From JBCBSS01 sp039819065 (GTDB taxonomy: Bacteria; Bacteroidota; Bacteroidia; Cytophagales; Cyclobacteriaceae), in contig JBCBSS010000025.1 of NCBI GenBank assembly GCA_039819065.1, forward strand, positions 1 to 59,840: 59,840 bases of DNA. The letters are read 5' to 3'. Position numbers and translations under genes: made by a program. This document shows, piece by piece, positions 23,912 to 33,798 of the stretch. Below the pieces are notes generated by a model. That model saw only the letters and a program-made list of their open reading frames with translations. It did no database searches and was not told the DNA's origin. Numbering within the stretch: the first letter of the stretch is position 1; every line of letters begins with the position of its first letter.

Positions 23912-26900
23912 TCATTTCTTGCTGATGCCTAGTTTCTTGAGATAATAGTCAAGAGAATTAGGGTGGACATCTAACAACTCAGCGGCGCCACCTTTGCCTC
24001 TTACACGCCATTTCGTTTTTTCAAGCATGTGCATGAGGTATTCTTTCTCAAGGTTTTCCTTTTGTGCATTGATATACTCCATGTCGAATTCATCAGGTAT
24101 TTCTCGCAATCCGGCAGATGTGCTGCGCGCGCCACCTAGTTTTTCCGTACGGTGAGGGGAGATATCTAGTTTTTTGCCTTTTTGAAGGATCATAGCTTGC
24201 TCAATCACATTTTGTAGCTCACGTACATTTCCAGGCCACTCGTAGGTGCTGATATTGTGCAGAGACTTTTTACTGAAGCCTTTGAAAGGTAGACCCAGAC
24301 TTTGAGAAAACTGTCTGGCGAAATGTTTAGCGAGTAATTCTGAATCCTTTTCGCGCTCACGTAGTGCCGGAAGATACAATGGGAATGTATTGAGTCGATA
24401 AAATAGGTCGGCCCTGAACTTGCCTTCGGCAACGAGTTCTTCCAGGTTTTTGTTGGTGGCCGCTATCACCCGGAAGTCCAGCTTGATCATGGTATTGCTA
24501 CCGACACGTTCTACTTCACGCTCTTGTAATACCCGAAGCAGTTTAGCCTGAAGCTCCATGGGCATGTCCCCAATTTCATCTAGGAAAATGGTACCGTGAT
24601 TAGCCAGCTCAAACTTACCTATGCGTTGCTTAATGGCTCCGGTAAAGGCTCCTTTCTCATGCCCGAACAGTTCTGACTCCACGATCTGCGAAGGTATAGC
24701 GGCACAGTTTACCTTTACCAGTACCCGGTCCCTGCGAGGGGAGTTGTTGTGTATAGCGCGGGCAATGAGTTCTTTTCCTGTTCCTGTCTCACCGAGGATG
24801 AGCACTGTGGCATTGATGGAAGAAACTTCAGACACCTTGTCAAACACTTTCTGCATGATGGCACTTTCTCCTACAATCTCTTCAAAACCGTAGGTCTCTT
24901 TTACTTCTTCCTGTAGGTAAGCCTTTTCTTCCACCAACTGCTGATTGAGCTCATTTACCTTCTCTGTGATCAGTGCCTTTTCTATCGTTTGTCCTAAGCT
25001 GCCCGAAAGCTCCTGGAGTAGGGCGGTCTGCTCCGGGGTGTAAGGGACGGATCCTTTCTTATAGAGGCTGAGCAGAAATCGTCGATCATCCTGAAGTAGG
25101 ATACTCAAATCAACGTGTTGCTCAATGTCCATGATCTTGTTGAGTATCTTGAGTATCGTCTTGTGTGCTTTAGATTGGGATACGGGTGTTTTCCTTTCTT
25201 CAAAATGCCAGTTTCGTGCTATCGAATAGGCACTTGAGGATTCCTTTTTCGGCACTCCTGATGCTCTTTCGAAATCATCTGGCCCCCATAGACGATATTC
25301 ATTGCTACCAATGCGTTCGATATTCTTACAGCGATTGTAATCTGCTTCATCAGCCCACAAGTCTATACTGGCAAAATGAAAGGGTATATGGGGCTGCAAG
25401 GATTTTATGAACGCTTCAAAACGTTCATCCCAATCTTTGTCCTGATTAAAAATGCTTACTGCCTCCACCTGTAAGCTTTTCAGTCGCTCACGTCTTTTTA
25501 CTTCCTCATTGGCCAGGATGTTGCTGATGGCTACCGCTAGTTGGTCACAGATGCCTTGGAAAAGTGGTTTGGATACTTTATCGATGTCATCCTGCTTTCG
25601 AAAGTTTATCCAAAATGCGCCTAAAAGCTCATTTCCATTTTTAAAAGGATAGACCATCGACTTATCATAAGCGTGACCTTTTAAAAATGACATGATCTTG
25701 GCATCACTAAGGTGTGACCAGTCTTTATTCCAATCAAAAAGAATGGGTTGAGCATTTTTATATGATGCTGTGATGGCCAGTTCCACTCCTGATCCCGCGT
25801 ACGGATTCCATATGGTTTGATCCTCGTAGTGTTCAAAAATCCTCAAGTTAGTAGGTGAATCATCCACTTTGTAAAAGGCACTCCAGTCCGTATATTGTAG
25901 TTTTTCCTTGTCGAGGACTAATATACCTGTATCATAAAAGCCAAAGATAGGTTTCAGTTTTTCTACGATATAGCTTAGTAATCCTTTCTTTGAGCGTATT
26001 GTAGCAATACCTTCACTAATAGATAACAGTGTTTCGGTGGTGCGCTTTTCTTCCAACACCTGTTCATTAGCTAAGATATTTGACACTGCTACCGCCAACT
26101 GATCAGCTATCGCTTTGAAGAGGGGAAAGTCTTTTACAGAGTACGCTTTAACTTCTGTCGATAGGAAGAATAAGGTGCCCATGGGCTTACCTGCATTGAT
26201 CAATGGACCTCCTATCACTACTTTTTGCTTCATATAAGGGTAGTACGGATGATCAGGGTAATCCCTTTTCAGGTCATCCATTAGGTAGATTATCGGTCCT
26301 TTTTCCATAAACACATCCACCGATGGGTGTCTCGGTACCTTCGCTAACCCCTTTTGTGCTATTTTCCGATTGGCCTCGTCGAGCTCATCCACCAACTCTT
26401 CTGTGACCGTTAAGTCAATATGGTACTCGCCTGTTTCGTCGAACACAAATAGGCCAGTAGAATCAAATGGGAATATGGGCTTCACTATTTTAAAAATAGT
26501 TTCCAATAACTCTCTTCTCTCTTGGAGGGCTGATACGGCCTCGCTGATATCCAGCAAGGTTTCTTTGAAGTGCTTTTCTTCCAATACCTGTTCATTGGCC
26601 AATATATTACTGATTGCTACGGCCAATTGATCACAAATGCCTTGAAATAGCGATAGAGATAATTGGTTTAAATCGAAACCTTTCTGGTAATTCATCCAAA
26701 AGGTTCCTAACACAATATTTCCTGTTTTGAGCAGATAAACCATTGATTGGTCATACCCTCTTGAAAATGATAATAGTTTGTTATCACTAAAATGGCTCCA
26801 ATCCCCGTTCCAGTCGAACACGGTTGGCTTGTTGGTCTTATTTATCTCATCTATGATATAGGCAACCGAAGAGTCTTTTACAGGATTCCATCCTGAGGTA

Positions 26901-29900
26901 TCTTCGTAATAAGAAAATACCTTACTACCAGTTGCGGAAGCGTTAACAGTATACTGTATACTCCAATCGGTATAATTTTCTTTTTGCTGATCCAGGATAA
27001 TGATACCGGTATCATGAAACCCAAACAAGGGCTTTAACTTATCCACGATGTAGTTGATCAAGCCCTTCTTAGACCTTATAGTGGCAATGCCTTCACCGAT
27101 GGAGAGTAAGGTTTCAGAAATGTGCTTTTCTTCTAATACCTGCTCATTGATCAGGATGTTAGCCACCGCAATGCCTATCTGTTCACTCACACTTTTGAAC
27201 AGACGCTCGTCCTGCTCACCAAACATATCTTCTTGAGTTGTATTAAAACAAATGGCGCCAATCTTTTTACCATTGGCCATTAATGGCCCTCCAATCATTT
27301 GTTTGAGACCATGCCTGCTGCCTTCCTTGAATTGTTCTTGACCTACATGCCCTTTTGCATACTTCATCTGACGAGCAATAGAATCAATCACCAACCCGTC
27401 TTGCATCCACCAACTTTTAGGGTTTGATTCGCTTAGTTTCCATGGACCCAGAAGCTCTTGCTCTGTGAGGGTATGTTGGAGGTCATTGGGTGAGATATGC
27501 CCATCAAGTATTTCGTAAATCAAATCTTTCTCTGTATCAATAATGAACAAACCAGCGTTGTCAAAAGGAAAAACCGGTTGTATGCGCTCATAGATTACTT
27601 TTAAAAGCTGCGGCTTGTCATTTATAGTTGCGACCGCCTCGCTAATGCTGAGCAGTGTTTCTTTAAACTGTTTTTCTTCTAATACCTGCTCATTGGCCAA
27701 GATATTTGACACGGCTACTGCCAACTGATCCGCAATAGCTCGAAACAAGGGCAAATGATTGTGATTATAAGTCCCCTTCTTCTTGGCATCAAAGTATAAT
27801 GAGCCAATATTCTTTCCACCTACATTCATAGGGCCAAAGAGATATTCTTCAAAATTCATTACCTCATTATTGGCCTTCTGTAGAAATATGTTATCCGGAA
27901 ATCTGTCTTTAAGCGTATCGACATCCAAAATGTCATATTGTTCGAAAGAATACCGCATCAAACTGTCCATCGGCATCAAGCCGTCATACCCAAGGTCTTT
28001 TAAACCATCGTTAGAGGCAGTTTTGTGATAATTGTCTGTTACTGCAAGATCATACCAAAACTCGCCCGATGAGTCTCTGACAATTACTCCCACATCATCA
28101 ATAGGGAGGAGAGGATTTACTTTATCAAAAATGACTTTCAATAGCTGTTGCCTGTGGTTGATGGAGGCTACTGCCTCGCTAATACCTAACAAAGTTTCTT
28201 TGAACTGTTTTTCTTCTAATACCTGCTCATTGGCCAATATATTAGAAACAGTAACTGCCAATTGGTCTGCAATGGCTTCGAAAAGGGGAAACTGCGTTTT
28301 AGTGAAAAAATCTTTTTCTAACGCGTTAAGACAAAAGAACCCAAGTACTCTACCGCCTTGACGAAGGGCTGCGACCAAAGTATCTTCATAGCCCACTTCT
28401 TTGATGATATCTCGTTGGATGAAATCTGGAAATGACTTAGCAATTGTAGATAGGTTGGTGATTAGCGGTGAGCCTTCTTGGTTCAATTTTGTCAGTAAAA
28501 AATCTGCTGCTGTACCCTGTTTGGCACTTACTATTTCATAGGCCTTCGGATCCTTGGCCATAGTTTGGCTGCCTTCTGAATCAGATAATATGGGATATTT
28601 TACTACCCAATCACTAAGCGAGTTTGCCTGAGCATTAAAAACAAATAGTCCAATGTCGTGAAAATTAAAGATGGGTTGAATTGTATCTACGATAACCTTC
28701 ATCAGTTCCGACCCGGTTTGGATTTTAGCTACTGCCTCACTGATACCTAGCAAGGTTTCTTTAAACATTTTTTCTTCCAAGACCTGCTCCTTGGCCAAAA
28801 TATTAGAAACGGCTGTGGCGATCTGGTCAGTGGTGGCTTCAAAAAGAGGGTATTGCTTTTCGGAAAAAAAGTTATCCTCCAAAGAGTTGAACATTAAGAT
28901 ACCCAAATCCTTACCCCCGGTTTTTAAAATACAAGTGATAGATTCTTTATATCCTTCTTCGATCAGTGTTTGCTTCTGATAGTAATCAGGAAAGTCTTTA
29001 AAAAATTCTATCGTGTATTTCGCTAACAAGACTTTGTTTTCACGTTTCAGTTTTTGAAACCACCACTCAATGATAGACCCTTCCCTGGGAATGTTTTTGA
29101 CATTTAGAGCCGATATTTTCTGCGTCCCTGCTGTATCCATGATTTCAGGGACGCAGGCCCAATCAGAGAAATTTCCCTCCTCATCGAATACGAAGAGCCC
29201 TACATCATGAAATCCAAATACTGGTTTAGTCCGTTCAAAAATGACCTTAAGAAGCTGGTAACGATCTTGAATGGAAACAATCGCCTCTGTTATGTTAAGT
29301 AGGGTTTCTTTAAAGGATTTTTCTTTAATCAATCGCTCATTGGCAATAATGTTCGCCACAGTGGCTGACAACTGGTCTGCAATAGACTGATAAAATGAAG
29401 ACTTTGATTGGTCTGCCTTTTTCATATCGTTAAAATGAAAGTGCAGAAAACCGATCAACTCATTGTTCCAAACCAGTCTTAAATACAAGTTGTGTTGGAG
29501 ATTATGCTTTTCTAAGAAATCAGGGATAAAGTGTTTTGGGTACTTTGATTTCATTGCTTTGGTTTCCCAAAACAAAATCCCTTCTTTTCTAAGCTCCTTT
29601 AAAACATGTTCATCCGGCGTTCCTTTTATGGGGTGTGACTTACCCATGATCTCATCGTATTGAGCATCTTTCTTTCTGCTTTTGGGCGAGCTACTTATAA
29701 AATGACGATAATGAGTATGATCCGACTCGTAGATTGTAATAACGGCATCTTCATAGTCCACCATAGGCTTGATTCTATCAAGCATCGCCTTTAATAAATC
29801 TTCCCGGCTCTTGACTGAGGCGATAGCTTCAGATACCTTAAGAAGGTTAGTCTTTTCCTGCTCCCGTTGTTGTATCTCTTCATCGGCCAGGATTTTAGAG

Positions 29901-32053
29901 ACGGCAGTAGCCATTTGCTCAGCAATCGGTTTGAAAAGATCCAATTCACGCTGAGTGTATCGGATATCACTAAAAGAATTGAAACACAACATCCCAAAAG
30001 CTCTTTCTCCGTCCCGTAATGGACCACCTAGCAATTGTTTTAACCCAGCGTCCCGAACAATTTGTAGTTGAGGATGGTCGCCCAGCTCATCCACCGTGTA
30101 GATGCTAGGGTCATTCTTCATTATCTGATCGACCCCGGAACCATGGTGTTTGTATTTGGCCTGGGCGCCGAATTTTTTATCAATTGCTTTCTGGGCTTTG
30201 GCTCCTTCCATCATAGTGGCATCCACAAGTTCATAATGGCTTTCACCGGTTTTATCCAGCACAAAAAGGCCGTACTCATCATACGGTATAATGGATTTTA
30301 CCTTGGTGAAAAAAGCCTCTAGCAATTGTCTACGATCTTGAATGCCAGCAATAGACTCACTTATTTCCAGTAATTGCTCAGTAAAGCGTTTTTCAACAAT
30401 CAGCTTGTCATTGGCCAGAATATTGGAGATAGCCACGGAAAGTTGTTCAGACACACTTTTGAAAAATGGAAAGATCGATTCCTCAAAAAATCCTTTCTGA
30501 TCTTTATTCATACAGAACATGCCTAAAGTTCTGTCGCCGATGGCCAGATTGGCTGCCAGGCAGTCTCTTAAGTTTGTATTTAAAAGCTCAAACTGTGGAT
30601 ACTTGGGAAAATCTCTTTTCAAATTGTCAAAGTCGAAAAGCTTTACGCCTCCTGCCTCTTTGACAGCATGAATCATATTACTTACCAATGATTTCGGGTG
30701 TTCAATTAATTGTCCTGACAACTTTTTGTGCAAAAGATGATTATCCGTACTAGGTGAAATCTCAGGATAGAGCGTGGCGAGGTCAAAATGATGTTTTCCA
30801 TTCTCAGCAACGATAAAAATGCCTACGTCATAGAAGTTAAAGATAGGTTTGAGTCCTGAGATCACATAAGTCAAAAAATCGGGCAGGTTACGTAGCTTAG
30901 AAACTCGTTCTGTGATTTTGAGCAATTGGGTTTTTTCCCACTCACGCCTAAGGATCTCTTCATTGGCCAGTATATTGAGTACCGCTACATTGATTTGGTT
31001 TACAATAGAATCAAAAAGCCTAAAATCCTTTTCACTGTAAAAATCTTCCCGTTTGCTATTGAAACACAGCATCCCGACCTTTTCACTTTCACGAAAAAGC
31101 GCCCGGCAGATAAACTGCTTGATGCCTTGTTGCTTCATTAGAGCATATTGTGGATGTCCAGGATGTTTTTGATTAACCTCTTCGAAGTTTAAAATTGTAG
31201 GCACATCCTGCATCATTCCTTCAACTACCGAGCCCTTGTGAGGGAGGTAGCCAACTACACCTGCTTCTAAAATTTGAGCACCATCTTTAGTGATTTCATC
31301 TTCCACGATCCAGTCAATATGATGCTCGCCGCTATCGTCCAATGTAAATAGCCCCGTATCATCAAAAGGAAATATTTCGCGGATATGATCATAAAGGATT
31401 TTAAGCAGTTCCTTTCGGTTTCTTACCTTAGAAATGGGTTCGCTTAAGGCCAGTAGGCGGGTTTTTTCCAATTCGCGTTGCTCAATTTCTTCCTTATCCA
31501 AGATATTGCTAATTGCTATGGCCAGTTGGCCACAAATCATTTGAAAGAGTGGAAATTTCTCTTTCGGAAAAAAATCTTTTTCCAACGCGTTAATGCAAAA
31601 CATGCCGAGCGTCTTCCCTTGAAAGTTTAATAAGCCAACCAGACAATCGCGATAACCATCTTTTTTCGTGGCTTGAAATTGAGGGTAATCCGGAAATTTT
31701 TCATACAAATCAGCATAGTCTAAGAGTAAAGGACCATTAGTTTCTTTGGCTCGCTGCATACAATAATCAACGGAAGAGCCTTGATGGTTCATTTTGACAT
31801 TTCCATGTTGTCTATGCGCGTAGTTGATATCCGATGGTTCAATCTCAGGATCTTCAGCGGTCAAATCGATATGATGGCCCTCTTTTTCATAAACGACAAA
31901 GAGCCCTGCACTATGATAATTGAATAGTGGCTTTACTTCCTGCAAAATGGATTTAAGCAGTTCTTGTCTGGTGAGACTGCCCGTTAAGGCATTCGATGTT
32001 TTTAGGAAGGTATCGTAGAACTGTTCGTTTCGATCTGTTGTCTTGTCTGACAT
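23912..32053 (-). CDS. Giant sigma-54-dependent transcriptional activator with 13 tandem GAF-like domains
   Basis: The protein has 2713 residues. Residues 1 to about 2385 hold 13 consecutive GAF-like units of about 182 residues. Each opens with a helix of the type FKETLLSISEAVATI, then LLKVIYERIQPVFPFD and a GLFI-type strand, and ends with a DQLAVAVSNILANE-type linker helix; the thirteenth is divergent. The AAA+ sigma-54 interaction domain follows (about 2388-2625): Walker A GETGTGKE (about 2421), the sigma-54 contact loop GAFTGA (about 2468), Walker B TIFLDE and the arginine-rich sensor WPGNVRELQ. A Fis-type helix-turn-helix closes the protein (WRVRGKGGAAELL...KKLGI). The order matches FhlA/NorR-like activators, which carry only one or two GAF domains. 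It is divergent from the AtoE transporter gene and may control it. No receiver or kinase domain seen. Confidence 0.95.
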   Translation of the reverse strand: MSDKTTDRNEQFYDTFLKTSNALTGSLTRQELLKSILQEVKPLFNYHSAGLFVVYEKEGHHIDLTAEDPEIEPSDINYAHRQHGNVKMNHQGSSVDYCMQRAKETNGPLLLDYADLYEKFPDYPQFQATKKDGYRDCLVGLLNFQGKTLGMFCINALEKDFFPKEKFPLFQMICGQLAIAISNILDKEEIEQRELEKTRLLALSEPISKVRNRKELLKILYDHIREIFPFDDTGLFTLDDSGEHHIDWIVEDEITKDGAQILEAGVVGYLPHKGSVVEGMMQDVPTILNFEEVNQKHPGHPQYALMKQQGIKQFICRALFRESEKVGMLCFNSKREDFYSEKDFRLFDSIVNQINVAVLNILANEEILRREWEKTQLLKITERVSKLRNLPDFLTYVISGLKPIFNFYDVGIFIVAENGKHHFDLATLYPEISPSTDNHLLHKKLSGQLIEHPKSLVSNMIHAVKEAGGVKLFDFDNLKRDFPKYPQFELLNTNLRDCLAANLAIGDRTLGMFCMNKDQKGFFEESIFPFFKSVSEQLSVAISNILANDKLIVEKRFTEQLLEISESIAGIQDRRQLLEAFFTKVKSIIPYDEYGLFVLDKTGESHYELVDATMMEGAKAQKAIDKKFGAQAKYKHHGSGVDQIMKNDPSIYTVDELGDHPQLQIVRDAGLKQLLGGPLRDGERAFGMLCFNSFSDIRYTQRELDLFKPIAEQMATAVSKILADEEIQQREQEKTNLLKVSEAIASVKSREDLLKAMLDRIKPMVDYEDAVITIYESDHTHYRHFISSSPKSRKKDAQYDEIMGKSHPIKGTPDEHVLKELRKEGILFWETKAMKSKYPKHFIPDFLEKHNLQHNLYLRLVWNNELIGFLHFHFNDMKKADQSKSSFYQSIADQLSATVANIIANERLIKEKSFKETLLNITEAIVSIQDRYQLLKVIFERTKPVFGFHDVGLFVFDEEGNFSDWACVPEIMDTAGTQKISALNVKNIPREGSIIEWWFQKLKRENKVLLAKYTIEFFKDFPDYYQKQTLIEEGYKESITCILKTGGKDLGILMFNSLEDNFFSEKQYPLFEATTDQIATAVSNILAKEQVLEEKMFKETLLGISEAVAKIQTGSELMKVIVDTIQPIFNFHDIGLFVFNAQANSLSDWVVKYPILSDSEGSQTMAKDPKAYEIVSAKQGTAADFLLTKLNQEGSPLITNLSTIAKSFPDFIQRDIIKEVGYEDTLVAALRQGGRVLGFFCLNALEKDFFTKTQFPLFEAIADQLAVTVSNILANEQVLEEKQFKETLLGISEAVASINHRQQLLKVIFDKVNPLLPIDDVGVIVRDSSGEFWYDLAVTDNYHKTASNDGLKDLGYDGLMPMDSLMRYSFEQYDILDVDTLKDRFPDNIFLQKANNEVMNFEEYLFGPMNVGGKNIGSLYFDAKKKGTYNHNHLPLFRAIADQLAVAVSNILANEQVLEEKQFKETLLSISEAVATINDKPQLLKVIYERIQPVFPFDNAGLFIIDTEKDLIYEILDGHISPNDLQHTLTEQELLGPWKLSESNPKSWWMQDGLVIDSIARQMKYAKGHVGQEQFKEGSRHGLKQMIGGPLMANGKKIGAICFNTTQEDMFGEQDERLFKSVSEQIGIAVANILINEQVLEEKHISETLLSIGEGIATIRSKKGLINYIVDKLKPLFGFHDTGIIILDQQKENYTDWSIQYTVNASATGSKVFSYYEDTSGWNPVKDSSVAYIIDEINKTNKPTVFDWNGDWSHFSDNKLLSFSRGYDQSMVYLLKTGNIVLGTFWMNYQKGFDLNQLSLSLFQGICDQLAVAISNILANEQVLEEKHFKETLLDISEAVSALQERRELLETIFKIVKPIFPFDSTGLFVFDETGEYHIDLTVTEELVDELDEANRKIAQKGLAKVPRHPSVDVFMEKGPIIYLMDDLKRDYPDHPYYPYMKQKVVIGGPLINAGKPMGTLFFLSTEVKAYSVKDFPLFKAIADQLAVAVSNILANEQVLEEKRTTETLLSISEGIATIRSKKGLLSYIVEKLKPIFGFYDTGILVLDKEKLQYTDWSAFYKVDDSPTNLRIFEHYEDQTIWNPYAGSGVELAITASYKNAQPILFDWNKDWSHLSDAKIMSFLKGHAYDKSMVYPFKNGNELLGAFWINFRKQDDIDKVSKPLFQGICDQLAVAISNILANEEVKRRERLKSLQVEAVSIFNQDKDWDERFEAFIKSLQPHIPFHFASIDLWADEADYNRCKNIERIGSNEYRLWGPDDFERASGVPKKESSSAYSIARNWHFEERKTPVSQSKAHKTILKILNKIMDIEQHVDLSILLQDDRRFLLSLYKKGSVPYTPEQTALLQELSGSLGQTIEKALITEKVNELNQQLVEEKAYLQEEVKETYGFEEIVGESAIMQKVFDKVSEVSSINATVLILGETGTGKELIARAIHNNSPRRDRVLVKVNCAAIPSQIVESELFGHEKGAFTGAIKQRIGKFELANHGTIFLDEIGDMPMELQAKLLRVLQEREVERVGSNTMIKLDFRVIAATNKNLEELVAEGKFRADLFYRLNTFPLYLPALREREKDSELLAKHFARQFSQSLGLPFKGFSKKSLHNISTYEWPGNVRELQNVIEQAMILQKGKKLDISPHRTEKLGGARSTSAGLREIPDEFDMEYINAQKENLEKEYLMHMLEKTKWRVRGKGGAAELLDVHPNSLDYYLKKLGISKK
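26040..29360 (-). repeat. Tandem coding repeats within the multi-GAF gene
   Basis: The linker DNA between GAF units repeats about every 545 bp with long near-identical stretches. For example, TTTTTCTTCTAATACCTGCT with CATTGGCCAA occurs near 27671 and 28207, with close variants near 26571, 26047, 27125 and 28765. The linkers are much more alike than the ligand pockets, which suggests repeated duplication or gene conversion. Confidence 0.75.
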
Positions 32054-32130
32054 CCAACTGGAATTATTAATTTCTTGTCGAATTAACCACCATTTCGTTT
32101 TGAGAAAAGAGAGTTAATGTTCAATAAAAA

Positions 32131-32181
32131 TACAAAATATTTGTACCTCATCACAGTGTACAAAAATATTGTAGCTGTGAT
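32131..32181. promoter_or_regulatory. Two TACAA-N5-TTGTA dyads in the divergent GAF-regulator/AtoE promoter region
   Basis: TACAAAATATTTGTA at 32131-32145 and TACAAAAATATTGTA at 32159-32173, centres 28 bp apart. The second is enclosed by further inverted arms ATCACAG (32150-32156) and CTGTGAT (32175-32181). The pair lies about 80-120 bp from each divergent start codon. The same 15-mer type recurs upstream of the AraC gene at 33681-33695. Confidence 0.6.
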
Positions 32182-32253
32182 CGATTTTCGTTGTTGTTAA
32201 TCGCTATCTTAAAGAGATCAAACCGGTTGTTCATTGATCTAGAATCTCGAAAC

Positions 32254-33639
32254 ATGTTATCAAAATACGGCGAGCGATTTGCGGATTTTTCGAGGAGGTA
32301 TATCCCAAACAGTATGGTGTTTGCCTTTTTGATGACGCTGTTGGTGTTCATCCTGGCAATAACGCTTACAAACTCCAGTTTATTCACGATTCTGGAAGCC
32401 TGGTACCAAGGAATGTGGCAACTGCTGGCTTTCGCTATGCAAGTGGTGATCATGTTGGTCTTAGGCTATTGTATTGCTGTTTCAGCTCAGTTTAATCGAT
32501 TCATCGGCCTATTGGCTCGCTACCTTAAAACACCAAGACAGGTTTATTTCTTCATTCCACTGGTTGGGGCATTACTCGCCCTGATTAACTGGACATGGCT
32601 CATTTTAACAGCCGTACTGGCCCGGGAAATAGCCAAAAAAGTGAAAGGCATTCACTATCCTTACCTTATGGGCATTACCTACTTTTCAGGGCTGAGTTGG
32701 GTCTCAGGCGTTTCGAGCACAGTTTTGCTTCTACTCAATACACCCGACAATTATATGATAGGAAATGGTGTGTTGGCTGATGTTCTTCCCGCATCACTTA
32801 CTTTGGGCTCAGGGATAAATATAGCCATGATCGTGTTTTTCGTGTTGATCGTTCCTATAATCTGTTGGGCTTTGGCCCCCACGGCCAGGAAAGAGCATGA
32901 CCTACAAAACTTAATGACCGCTAGCGGTGCAAGTGAGCAAACAACGACAATAGAAAAGGTCGCGAAGTTCGAATTTTCAGATCGATTGGAAAGAGGCGTG
33001 GCATTACCTTATGCCATAGTAGTCGCTGGCCTGGTGTATCTGATATACTATTTCTCTACCTATGGATTTGAGCTTAATCTTAACATTGTGATTTTCTTCT
33101 TTTTAATATTGGCGCTGTTATTCCACCAAACGCCGGCGAAGTTTGGTGCGGCCATAAAAGAAGCTAGTAGCAATGTCTCAGGTGTGATCATTCAGTTTCC
33201 GTTTTACGCTGGGATCATGGGAATATTCACCAGTACCGGCTTAGGCGTGTTGTTCGCGACCACTCTCTCAGAAGCAATGACACTCGATAACTACATCTTC
33301 TACGCTTACGGTATTGGCGGTGTAATCAATTTTGCCATTCCTGGGGCAGGAGGTGAGTTTGCAGTAATAGGTCCAGGCATATTGGAGGCCGTGAAGGACC
33401 TTAGTGCAGGCTTAGGTCCTGAAGAGTTGAATGCTAATCTGGCCAGGGCTACACTGGCTATTTCTTATGGAGAGAATTGCACCAATATGCTACAGCCTTA
33501 TTTCTTCATGATTTTCATCATTCCCATTATGGGTATCGGCACAAAAATTCAATCCAAGGATATTATGGGCTATTTGTTTATTCCGTTCATGCTATCCGTA
33601 ATCTTCCAGCTTCTTATCCTGTCATTTTTACCGATCTGA
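32254..33639 (+). CDS. atoE: Short-chain fatty acid transporter, AtoE family
   Basis: The protein has 461 residues from ATG 32254, chosen because the family N-terminus (GERFADFSRRYIPNSMVFAF) begins there. It is strongly hydrophobic with about 10-12 membrane segments. The conserved blocks include the stretch FIPLVGALLALINWTWLI, SGLSWVSGVSSTVLLLLNTP, a central polar loop (about 230-250), GAGGEFAVIGPGI and SYGENCTNMLQPYFF. The family (TIGR00366) takes up short-chain fatty acids such as butyrate or acetoacetate. No ato CoA-transferase genes are in the window. It is divergent from the giant sigma-54 activator, a layout reminiscent of the AtoC-controlled ato locus of Escherichia coli, but no clear -24/-12 promoter was found. 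Confidence 0.88.
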   Translation: MLSKYGERFADFSRRYIPNSMVFAFLMTLLVFILAITLTNSSLFTILEAWYQGMWQLLAFAMQVVIMLVLGYCIAVSAQFNRFIGLLARYLKTPRQVYFFIPLVGALLALINWTWLILTAVLAREIAKKVKGIHYPYLMGITYFSGLSWVSGVSSTVLLLLNTPDNYMIGNGVLADVLPASLTLGSGINIAMIVFFVLIVPIICWALAPTARKEHDLQNLMTASGASEQTTTIEKVAKFEFSDRLERGVALPYAIVVAGLVYLIYYFSTYGFELNLNIVIFFFLILALLFHQTPAKFGAAIKEASSNVSGVIIQFPFYAGIMGIFTSTGLGVLFATTLSEAMTLDNYIFYAYGIGGVINFAIPGAGGEFAVIGPGILEAVKDLSAGLGPEELNANLARATLAISYGENCTNMLQPYFFMIFIIPIMGIGTKIQSKDIMGYLFIPFMLSVIFQLLILSFLPI

Positions 33640-33656
33640 CCAAAAACACAAAAATC

Positions 33657-33695
33657 TTGTAGATTCTACAACAACCGATATACAAAAAATTTGTA
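33657..33695 (+). promoter_or_regulatory. TTGTA/TACAA dyads upstream of the AraC gene
   Basis: TTGTAGATTCTACAA (33657-33671) is a perfect 7+1+7 palindrome and TACAAAAAATTTGTA (33681-33695) is a near-perfect one. The second has the same form as the two dyads upstream of the AtoE gene. The first has the same half-sites in reversed order. They begin 18 bp after the AtoE stop, in the 160 bp before the AraC start. Confidence 0.6.
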
Positions 33696-33798
33696 CATCT
33701 GGTTTTAAGGTGATTTTTGTTTTACGTTAAGTGATTAAAAATCAACATTTTGCGTATCCGTGCCACTAATGGCATTAATGTGGTCTACTAAGGATCAC

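Noticed and set aside
23912..32053. Regular repeats that could be mistaken for a CRISPR array
   Set aside because: The period is about 545 bp, the repeats are in frame and encode GAF linker helices; there are no short spacers.
32054..32253. Sigma-54 (-24/-12) promoter for AtoE or the GAF regulator
   Set aside because: No TGGCAC-N5-TTGC match with correct spacing on either strand; the nearest candidate (TGTAC...TTGTA) belongs to the dyad and is out of phase.
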